Source: Pseudomonadota bacterium (lineage in GTDB: Bacteria > Pseudomonadota > Alphaproteobacteria > Rhizobiales > Rhizobiaceae). Taken from it: DNA of 7,459 nt. Positions within the stretch are counted from its first letter, which is position 1, and each line of letters begins with the position of its first letter. The position numbers and the translations under genes were made by a program. The DNA lies in the NCBI GenBank assembly GCA_023404095.1, contig JAEYDD010000012.1:1-7459 (forward strand). The letters run 5' to 3'. The notes beneath the pieces were generated by a model that ran no database searches, had not been told where the DNA came from, and saw only the letters and a program-made list of their open reading frames with translations. Positions 1 through 5,710 of the stretch are shown here, piece by piece.

Positions 1-486
1 ATCTTCATCAACCAGATCCGCATGAAGATCGGCGTCATGTTCGGTTCGCCGGAAACCACCACCGGCGGTAATGCGCTGAAGTTCTACGCTTCGGTGCGTC
101 TCGACATCCGCCGCATCGGTGCTGTGAAGGAGCGCGACGAGGTCATCGGCAACCAGACGAAGATTAAGGTCGTCAAGAACAAGATGGCGCCTCCCTTCAA
201 GGAGGTCGAGTTCGACATCATGTATGGCGAGGGCGTGTCCAAGACCGGCGAGCTGATCGATCTCGGCGTCAAGGCGGGCATTGTAGAGAAATCCGGCTCG
301 TGGTTCTCCTATAACAGCCAGCGTCTGGGGCAGGGCCGGGAGAACGCCAAGCAGTTCCTGCGGGACAATCCGGATGCGGCACGCGAGATCGAGATGGCGT
401 TGCGACAGAATGCCGGCCTGATCGCCGAGAAACTCTTGGACGGCAAGCCGGATGAAGAAGACGGCGACAATCTCGCCGAGATGTAA
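1..486 (+). CDS. recA: RecA recombinase, C-terminal part (5' end outside window)
   Basis: RecA forms ATP-dependent filaments on single-stranded DNA, drives strand exchange, and triggers LexA self-cleavage in the SOS response. The window opens in frame with IFINQIRMKIGVMFG, matching the end of the ATPase core and the start of DNA-binding loop L2 (Q194, R196 and F203 in E. coli numbering). PETTTGGNALKFYASVRLDI and the KVVKNKMAPPFKEVEFDI block follow, then the small C-terminal domain (YGEGVSKTGELIDLGVKAGI, GSWFSY, GQGRENAKQFLRDNP). The tail is acidic (DEEDGDNLAEM), as in other RecA proteins, where it damps DNA binding. About 161 residues are visible, so roughly the first 190 codons, the start and any SOS operator lie outside the window. 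The ATG at 22 is only the loop L2 methionine, not a start. The gene ends in TAA and is followed by a strong terminator, so it is probably transcribed separately from alaS. No frameshift is seen. Confidence 0.97.
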   Translation: MFINQIRMKIGVMFGSPETTTGGNALKFYASVRLDIRRIGAVKERDEVIGNQTKIKVVKNKMAPPFKEVEFDIMYGEGVSKTGELIDLGVKAGIVEKSGSWFSYNSQRLGQGRENAKQFLRDNPDAAREIEMALRQNAGLIAEKLLDGKPDEEDGDNLAEM

Positions 487-521
487 GCCGCCCTTTGCTA
501 CAGGCTGAATTTGCTTCATCG

Positions 522-553
522 AACCGGTCCTTGCCTTGCGAGGACCGGTTTTC
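522..553 (+). terminator. Intrinsic terminator of recA
   Basis: A perfect 10-bp stem, AACCGGTCCT (522-531) with AGGACCGGTT (541-550), closes a 9-nt loop. The stem runs directly into a short T run (549-552). It begins 35 nt after the recA stop codon. The run of T is short but the stem is strong, so termination here is likely, separating recA from alaS. Confidence 0.85.
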
Positions 554-799
554 GTGTCTGGACAGGCGGGAAGGCGAGCGATAAAAGCCTTCAGTTTTCC
601 GAGGTCCGGGAGGAGGCCGGCGTGTTTGCGCCGCAGAATGCCGAGGCCGCACGGTCGGGCGCCGGCGTCTTTCGCCATCCTGCCAGTAATGGAAACGGCT
701 ATGCCGAGTGATCGACCGCGACTTGAACCAGCACTGCACGACGCGGATGCAGGTGGGGATGGTTCGAAGCTGCGGCGAACCGATGGAACATGTGATGGA

Positions 800-823
800 C
801 GGCGGGGCTCGGCCCGGCCGCCG
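800..823 (+). repeat. GC-rich inverted repeat (hairpin) just before the alaS ribosome site
   Basis: CGGCGG (800-805) pairs with CCGCCG (818-823). An inner GGC/GCC pair (806-808 with 812-814) is separated from the outer arm by a three-base bulge at 815-817. No T run follows, so it is not an intrinsic terminator. It ends 8 nt upstream of the alaS Shine-Dalgarno sequence and would sit in the alaS leader if transcription starts upstream. A role in translational or transcriptional control of alaS is possible but unproven. Confidence 0.5.
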
Positions 824-831
824 GTAGGTAT

Positions 832-837
832 GAAGGA
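832..837 (+). promoter_or_regulatory. Ribosome binding site of alaS
   Basis: GAAGGA lies 6 nt before the ATG at 844. It supports that start, which also gives the normal AlaS N-terminus. Confidence 0.8.
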
Positions 838-843
838 CGCAAG

Positions 844-3510
844 ATGAGCGGCGTGAATGAGATCCGGTCGGCCTTTCTCGACTATTTTCGCAAGAACGGC
901 CACGAGGTCGTAGCCTCCAGTCCGCTGGTGCCGCGCAACGATCCGACACTGATGTTCACCAATGCGGGCATGGTGCAGTTCAAGAACGTGTTCACCGGCC
1001 TGGAGCAGCGTCCCTATTCGACGGCGACGACGGCGCAGAAATGCGTCCGCGCCGGCGGCAAGCATAACGACCTCGACAATGTCGGCTATACCGCCCGCCA
1101 CCACACCTTCTTCGAGATGCTCGGCAATTTCTCGTTCGGCGACTACTTCAAGGAGCGCGCGATCGAACTTGCCTGGGGGCTGATCACCAAGGAGTTCGGC
1201 ATCGACAAGAATCGCCTGCTCGTCACCGTCTACCACAACGACGACCAGGCCTTCGACCTGTGGCGGAAGATCGCGGGCCTGCCGGAAAGCCGCATCATCC
1301 GCATCGCAACCAGCGACAATTTCTGGGCGATGGGCGATACCGGCCCGTGCGGGCCGTGCTCGGAAATCTTCTACGACCACGGCGACCACATCTGGGGCGG
1401 CCCTCCGGGTTCGCCGGAAGAGGACGGCGACCGGTTCATCGAGATCTGGAATCTCGTGTTCATGCAGTTCGAACAACTGACGAAAGAAGAGCGGATCGAT
1501 CTCCCGCGGCCCTCGATCGATACCGGCATGGGGCTCGAGCGTATCGCGGCCCTTCTGCAGGGCAAGCACGACAACTACGATATCGACCTGTTCCAGGCGC
1601 TGATTTCCGCGTCGGTGGAGGCGACGGGCGTCGATGCGAATGATCCGGAACGGCGTGCGAGCCATCGCGTGATCGCCGATCACCTGCGCTCGTCCGCATT
1701 CCTGATTGCCGACGGCGTTCTTCCCTCGAACGAGGGGCGCGGCTACGTGCTTCGCCGGATCATGCGCCGTGCCATGCGCCATGCCCAGCTGTTGGGCGCA
1801 CGCGATCCGCTGATGTGGAAGCTTCTGCCGTCGCTGGTCCAGCAGATGGGCCGCGCCTATCCGGAGCTCGTGCGGGCCGAGGCGCTCATCTCGGAGACCC
1901 TCAAGCTCGAGGAAACCCGTTTCCGCAAGACGCTCGAGCGCGGGCTGTCGCTGCTTTCGGATGCTTCTTCCGACCTGCACAAGGGCGACATCCTCGACGG
2001 CGAGACCGCCTTCAAGCTCTACGACACCTACGGCTTCCCGCTCGACCTGACGCAGGACGCGCTGCGCAACCGCGGCATTGGCGTCGATCTTTCGGGTTTT
2101 ACCGATGCGATGGAGCGCCAGAAGGCCGAGGCGCGCAAGAGCTGGGCGGGTTCGGGCGATGCCGCCGCCGAAACGATCTGGTTCGAGCTGCGCGAGAAGC
2201 ACGGCGCGACCGAGTTCCTCGGCTACGACACCGAGGCAGCCGAGGGCGTCGTCCAGGCGATCGTCCTCGACGGGAGAAGCGTGGATGCGGCATCGGCCGG
2301 CGATACGATCCAGCTCGTGCTGAACCAGACGCCGTTCTATGGCGAATCCGGCGGCCAGATGGGCGATACCGGCGTCATCAGCCACGATCATGCGCGGCTG
2401 CGCGTCACCGACACCCAGAAGAAGGCCGATGGACTCTTCGTCCATAACGCGGTCGTGGAAGAGGGGACGGTCAAGCTTGGCGATGCGGTCGCGCTCGACG
2501 TCGATCATGCCCGTCGCGGTCGCCTGCGCTCCAACCACTCCGCCACGCATCTCCTGCACGAGGCGTTGCGGGAGGTCCTCGGGACCCATGTCACGCAGAA
2601 GGGCTCGCTGGTCGCGCCGGAGCGGCTTCGCTTCGACGTTTCGCACCCAAAGCCGATGACGGCGGAGGAGCTGAAGGTGGTCGAGGAGATGGCGAACGAG
2701 ATCATCGTGCAGAATACGCCGGTGACGACCCGCCTGATGAGCGTCGACGACGCGATCGCCGAGGGCGCGATGGCGCTGTTCGGCGAGAAATACGGCGACG
2801 AGGTTCGCGTCGTTTCGATGGGCACGGGCATCCGCGGCGCCAAGGCCGGCAAGCCCTATTCGGTTGAACTCTGCGGCGGTACCCATGTCGGCGCCACCGG
2901 CGAGATCGGCCTTGTGCGAATCGTCGGCGAAAGTGCTGTCGCCTCGGGCGTACGGCGCCTGGAAGCCCTGACGGGCGAATCTGCGCGCGCCTACCTTGCC
3001 GAGCAGGACGAACGGGTAAAGACGCTGGCCGCAAGCCTCAAGGTGCAGCCGGCCGAAGTTCTTTCCCGCGTCGAGACGCTTCTCGATGAACGCCGCAAGC
3101 TCGAGCGTGAACTTTCGGATGCCAAGAAGAAGCTGGCGCTTGGCGGCGGCGGCGGCGCCGGTGGTGGTGACTCCGTGCGCGAGATTGCCGGCGTGAAGTT
3201 CCTCGGCAAGGTCGTCAGCGGCGTCGAGCCGAAGGACCTGAAAGGCCTCGCCGACGAAGGCAAGAAGGGGTTGGGCTCGGGCATCGTCGCCTTCGTCGGC
3301 GTCTCCGCCGACGACAAGGCGAGCGCCGTGGTCGCTGTGACCGACGATCTGACCGGTCGGTTCAGCGCCGTGGATCTCGTGCGCGTCGCATCGGCCGCGC
3401 TCGGCGGCAAGGGTGGCGGTGGACGGCCGGACATGGCGCAAGCCGGTGGGCCGGACGGCCAGCGTGCGAACGATGCGATCGAATCCGTTGCGGCTGCACT
3501 GGCCGGATAA
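844..3510 (+). CDS. alaS: Alanyl-tRNA synthetase
   Basis: AlaS is a cytoplasmic class II aminoacyl-tRNA synthetase that charges tRNA-Ala with alanine and hydrolyses mischarged Ser- or Gly-tRNA-Ala. At 888 aa it is complete (E. coli about 875). The N-terminus (IRSAFLDYFRKNGHEVVASS, then LMFTNAGMVQFK) is the start of the catalytic core. Motif 2 is FFEMLGNFSFGDYF (residues 89-102), followed by the DTGPCGPCSEIFYDHG block, and motif 3 is DTGMGLERIA (226-235). The tRNA-recognition helices include DHLRSSAFLIADGVLPSNEG and the Arg-rich stretch after it. The editing domain keeps all four zinc ligands: H565 and H569 in NHSATHLLHEAL, C677 and H681 in CGGTHV. A coiled segment and a glycine-rich linker (about 767-775) lead to the C-Ala/DHHA1 domain, with RPDMAQAGG near the end. 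The start is fixed by GAAGGA 6 nt upstream. A terminator hairpin follows the TAA stop. All key residues are present. Confidence 0.98.
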   Translation: MSGVNEIRSAFLDYFRKNGHEVVASSPLVPRNDPTLMFTNAGMVQFKNVFTGLEQRPYSTATTAQKCVRAGGKHNDLDNVGYTARHHTFFEMLGNFSFGDYFKERAIELAWGLITKEFGIDKNRLLVTVYHNDDQAFDLWRKIAGLPESRIIRIATSDNFWAMGDTGPCGPCSEIFYDHGDHIWGGPPGSPEEDGDRFIEIWNLVFMQFEQLTKEERIDLPRPSIDTGMGLERIAALLQGKHDNYDIDLFQALISASVEATGVDANDPERRASHRVIADHLRSSAFLIADGVLPSNEGRGYVLRRIMRRAMRHAQLLGARDPLMWKLLPSLVQQMGRAYPELVRAEALISETLKLEETRFRKTLERGLSLLSDASSDLHKGDILDGETAFKLYDTYGFPLDLTQDALRNRGIGVDLSGFTDAMERQKAEARKSWAGSGDAAAETIWFELREKHGATEFLGYDTEAAEGVVQAIVLDGRSVDAASAGDTIQLVLNQTPFYGESGGQMGDTGVISHDHARLRVTDTQKKADGLFVHNAVVEEGTVKLGDAVALDVDHARRGRLRSNHSATHLLHEALREVLGTHVTQKGSLVAPERLRFDVSHPKPMTAEELKVVEEMANEIIVQNTPVTTRLMSVDDAIAEGAMALFGEKYGDEVRVVSMGTGIRGAKAGKPYSVELCGGTHVGATGEIGLVRIVGESAVASGVRRLEALTGESARAYLAEQDERVKTLAASLKVQPAEVLSRVETLLDERRKLERELSDAKKKLALGGGGGAGGGDSVREIAGVKFLGKVVSGVEPKDLKGLADEGKKGLGSGIVAFVGVSADDKASAVVAVTDDLTGRFSAVDLVRVASAALGGKGGGGRPDMAQAGGPDGQRANDAIESVAAALAG

Positions 3511-3541
3511 CGCAATTCACGGCACCTTCGAAGGTTTTGGC

Positions 3542-3572
3542 AACGGCGGGATTTTTCCCGCCGTTCCTGTTT
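3542..3572 (+). terminator. Probable intrinsic terminator of alaS
   Basis: AACGGCGGG (3542-3550) and CCCGCCGTT (3557-3565) form a perfect 9-bp stem with the loop ATTTTT, 31 nt after the alaS stop. The bases after the stem (CCTGTTTGT) are only moderately T-rich, so the terminator may be leaky. A shorter perfect palindrome, ACCTTCGAAGGT (3524-3535), followed by three T, lies just before it. The hairpin separates alaS from the GGDEF gene and argues against starting that gene at 3537. Confidence 0.7.
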
Positions 3573-3612
3573 GTGAAGTCTTCAATTTTCCATGGTAGCT
3601 TCGGGTTCCCGA

Positions 3613-3617
3613 CGGAG
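3613..3617 (+). promoter_or_regulatory. Ribosome binding site choosing the TTG start of the GGDEF gene
   Basis: CGGAG lies 9 nt upstream of the in-frame TTG at 3627. The longer alternative start, ATG at 3537, lies at the foot of the alaS terminator hairpin. Its extra 30 residues would be encoded by terminator and leader sequence. Confidence 0.65.
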
Positions 3618-3626
3618 TGTGATTCC

Positions 3627-4862
3627 TTGCTCGAAGTTCTCGTCAGCGTCCCGACGCTGCTGCTGTGTACCTTTTTGGCGACGCTCGTCGTCGCCGTATT
3701 CCTGAGTCAGCACTGGGCATCGGGCCGCGCGCCTGCTGCGGCCGTCTATTGGTGCGTGGCGATGTGGATCGGTTCGGCGGCAAGCGTGTTTCTGGCGTTG
3801 CGCGCGGTTGTTGCGCCGGAGTTGTCGATCGGTCTTGGCAACGCGCTTGCGGCCCTGGCCTACGCGGTGACGTGGGGCGGGTTTCGCTCCTTCGATGGCC
3901 GGCGGGTGTCGCGGTCTGCCCTTGCCGCCGCCCCGGTGGTCTGGGGTCTTGCCTATGGCCTCTCCGATACCTTCGCCGCCGACATGAACCTGCGCGTCAT
4001 CCTGATGTCGATCATCGTCATGGTCTATTCGCTGGCGATTGCTGGGGAAGTGATGCGGGGAAACAAAAGGGAGCCCCTCCCATCGCGCCGCTTCATCGCC
4101 GTCCTGCTGGCACTGCATGCCGTCTTCTACGGATTGCGCATTCCCTTCACCCTCTTTGCGCCAGTATCCGATGGCCCGCAGCCCTATGTTTCACCCTGGT
4201 TTGCGGCCTTCTCCGTGGAAATTTTCATCCACACGGTCGTCGTTTCGGTTTCAGTCCTGATCCTTCTCAAGGAGCGTAGTGAGGCGATCTATCGTCAGGC
4301 TGCACGCTCGGATGCGCTCACGGGAATCCTGAACCGCGGGGCCTTCATGGAGGAGACGGCGATCATGCTGCGGCGGCATCCGCAGGAGGGCGTGCTGATG
4401 TTGCTCGACCTTGATCATTTCAAGGCGATCAACGACACCTACGGCCATCAGGCTGGAGACAAGGTGCTGCAACGGTTCACCTTAGCCGTATCGGCGAAGC
4501 TTCGTGGCGACATGGTCTTCGGCCGTTTTGGCGGCGAAGAGTTCGCGCTTTTCGCCCCGGGGTTGGACCTCGATGGGGCGGCTGCCTTTGCCGATGCGCT
4601 GCGCCAGGACATCGAAGGGCTGGATATCGGCCACTATGGCACGATGATATCGGCGACGGTCAGCATCGGGGTCGCCTCCGTGGTCCTCAGCGGCGGCGAC
4701 ATCGACAGTCTTGTGGCATCGGCAGACTTCGCCCTCTATCGGGCCAAGGCAGAAGGGCGCAACCGCAGCTGCGTCGCCGGGCCTGCGGAGAGTCTGATGC
4801 AGATTGCCGGTCGCATGCGGCTGCCCGATTTCGAGGCCCCGCTGAGTTCGGTGGCGGGGTAG
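3627..4862 (+). CDS. Membrane-anchored GGDEF diguanylate cyclase
   Basis: Predicted inner-membrane enzyme making cyclic di-GMP from two GTP, a second messenger usually linked to motility, exopolysaccharide and attachment. Starting at TTG 3627 gives 411 aa beginning LLEVLVSVPTLLLCTFLAT (first residue read as Met). About seven hydrophobic segments follow (near 5-26, 38-58, 66-86, 97-116, 122-142, 155-177, 192-214). The seventh runs into a charged linker and a cytoplasmic GGDEF domain from about residue 225. Seen there: SDALTGILNR (228-237), LLDLDHFKAINDTYGH with metal/substrate residues D261, N269 and D278 (PleD D327, N335, D344), and the signature GGEEF (302-306) in FGRFGGEEFALF. The domain should therefore be active. 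The I-site position reads R293-G-D-M296 instead of RxxD, so product inhibition may be weak. No EAL, PAS or HAMP domain is seen. The signal sensed is unknown. The membrane part was not matched to a named family. The gene stands alone, between the alaS terminator and the convergent mfppB. Confidence 0.9.
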   Translation: MLEVLVSVPTLLLCTFLATLVVAVFLSQHWASGRAPAAAVYWCVAMWIGSAASVFLALRAVVAPELSIGLGNALAALAYAVTWGGFRSFDGRRVSRSALAAAPVVWGLAYGLSDTFAADMNLRVILMSIIVMVYSLAIAGEVMRGNKREPLPSRRFIAVLLALHAVFYGLRIPFTLFAPVSDGPQPYVSPWFAAFSVEIFIHTVVVSVSVLILLKERSEAIYRQAARSDALTGILNRGAFMEETAIMLRRHPQEGVLMLLDLDHFKAINDTYGHQAGDKVLQRFTLAVSAKLRGDMVFGRFGGEEFALFAPGLDLDGAAAFADALRQDIEGLDIGHYGTMISATVSIGVASVVLSGGDIDSLVASADFALYRAKAEGRNRSCVAGPAESLMQIAGRMRLPDFEAPLSSVAG

Positions 4863-4941
4863 CACAAGTCGTTCGCGCCTGCAGTTCGCAAGGACACGGT
4901 CGCGATCGCGCTCGTCGCCCGGACCCGTTTTTCTGCGCGCG
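4863..4941. other. Convergent gap between the GGDEF gene and mfppB
   Basis: This 79-nt gap separates two genes that end facing each other. No stem followed by a T run was found on either strand, so no intrinsic terminator is called. It contains the perfect 10-base palindrome CGCGATCGCG (4901-4910) and a T5 run (4929-4933) that is not preceded by a clear stem. Confidence 0.55.
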
Positions 4942-5709
4942 TCAGCGGACGGCCGTCGTTGCCCGGGAGGGCGCGACATTCATCCAGTGCTGCAAGCCCT
5001 CGACGACGCCGTCGGCATTTGCCCGGCGCGCCTGATAGTGCCTGCCGGTGGCCGATGCCAGCTGCCGCAACTCATCCAGCGCATTGCCGACCACGATCCC
5101 GCTGACGTCTGGCAGCAGGAACATGTCGGCGTCGTTACCTGTATCGCCGGCGACGACCACCGCGTCGAGATCGATGTCGAGCTCGCGGCAGAGCCAGGCA
5201 AGCGCTGCCCCCTTGCTGGCCTGGCGCGGAAGAATGTCCAGGTCCCGCTTGCTGGAGTAGACCAGCCGCGCCTCGACGCCGGCATCGGCGAGCCCCTGTT
5301 CCAGTTCGGCGATCGCCGCCTCGCTCGCATCGTGCAAATGCCAACTGGACTTGTGGTCGTGCTGATACGCCTCGTCCTGCAGCTCTATTCCATCCACGTG
5401 ACGCATGATGCGCAGCAACGCGTCCCGGTCGAACGGCGCACCTAGCATCTCGCCGAACTGGCGACGGCGCGCTTCGTTCAAAGCGCCGCCGACCATCGTT
5501 CCGACCCCGCCGATCAGGTAGTCCGGTCGCGGGAGGTCGGAAACGGCGAGCAGGGCTTCGATATCGTCGAGCAGCCGCCCGCTATTGTAGACCAACAGGG
5601 GGCGGGTCAACGGGTTGAGGCTTTCCCAGAAGCTTCGGAAGCGCTGGGTGGCCCGGTGATCGCCGAGCAGCGTGCCGTCGAGATCCGATGACAGCAGCCT
5701 GACCGTCAT
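4942..5709 (-). CDS. mfppB: Mannosylfructose-phosphate phosphatase (HAD family, sucrose-phosphatase-like)
   Basis: Predicted cytoplasmic phosphatase removing phosphate from mannosylfructose 6-phosphate to release the disaccharide mannosylfructose (EC 3.1.3.79 activity), the step after MfpsA. The 255-aa protein shows the HAD motifs of the sucrose-6-phosphate phosphatase family: SSDLDGTLLGD with nucleophile D9 and acid/base D11, motif II S43 in VYNSGR, motif III K166 in RQASKGAALAWL, and GDTGND (188-193) for magnesium. The segment SSKRDLDILP (152-161) matches the family's substrate-side block. The chosen start, ATG at 5709, has GGAG (5719-5716) 6 nt upstream. An ATG at 5721 would have only a poor site, and the frame opens further upstream inside mfpsA. 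The mfpsA stop (TGA 5713-5711) is one base from this ATG, so the two genes are almost certainly cotranscribed and perhaps translationally coupled. Catalytic motifs alone cannot exclude sucrose-phosphate phosphatase. The mannosylfructose call rests on the partner gene. Confidence 0.87.
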   Translation of the reverse strand: MTVRLLSSDLDGTLLGDHRATQRFRSFWESLNPLTRPLLVYNSGRLLDDIEALLAVSDLPRPDYLIGGVGTMVGGALNEARRRQFGEMLGAPFDRDALLRIMRHVDGIELQDEAYQHDHKSSWHLHDASEAAIAELEQGLADAGVEARLVYSSKRDLDILPRQASKGAALAWLCRELDIDLDAVVVAGDTGNDADMFLLPDVSGIVVGNALDELRQLASATGRHYQARRANADGVVEGLQHWMNVAPSRATTAVR

Positions 5710-5710
5710 C

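Larger units (their letters stand above)
554..843. other. recA-alaS intergenic region, no gene recognised
   Basis: These 290 bases lie between the recA terminator and the alaS start. No convincing protein gene is present: reading frames that cross it are rich in Arg, Pro and Ala and look like chance GC-rich frames. The alaS promoter must lie here or be absent. A CTTGAA at 723-728 resembles an alphaproteobacterial -35 element, but the hexamer at normal spacing (GATGCA) is a poor -10, so no promoter is called. Visible structures are a 6-bp inverted repeat (GGTTCG 761-766 / CGAACC 776-781), a GC-rich hairpin (800-823), and an imperfect direct repeat (GCCGGCGTGTTTGCGCC at 616-632 and GCCGGCGTCTTTCGCC at 661-676). 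No known RNA family or riboswitch was recognised. Confidence 0.6.

Noticed and set aside
723..751. CTTGAA followed by GATGCA as an alaS promoter
   Set aside because: The -35 part is reasonable but the -10 hexamer matches the consensus poorly, so it is mentioned only in the spacer description.
777..789. Direct GAAC repeats resembling an alphaproteobacterial LexA box
   Set aside because: The two GAAC units are separated by 5 nt, whereas the alphaproteobacterial SOS box is GAAC-N7-GAAC (or GTTC-N7-GTTC). The spacing is wrong for LexA.
536..847. 103-codon plus-strand frame whose stop overlaps the alaS start as ATGA
   Set aside because: The ATGA overlap looks like translational coupling, but the frame starts in the loop of the recA terminator, has no good ribosome site, and its product is an Arg/Pro/Ala-rich chance-type sequence. 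alaS has its own ribosome site.
269..949. 226-codon minus-strand frame across the recA-alaS spacer
   Set aside because: It overlaps the 3' end of recA and the start of alaS, is extremely rich in Arg, Ser and Pro, and has no recognisable motif.
3147..3168. Run of GGC/GGT codons in alaS as a possible unstable repeat
   Set aside because: It encodes the glycine-rich linker before the C-Ala domain, a normal feature of bacterial AlaS.
4901..4910. Palindrome CGCGATCGCG in the convergent gap
   Set aside because: It has no loop and no following T run, so it is not a terminator. A single GC-rich palindrome is not unusual in this genome composition.
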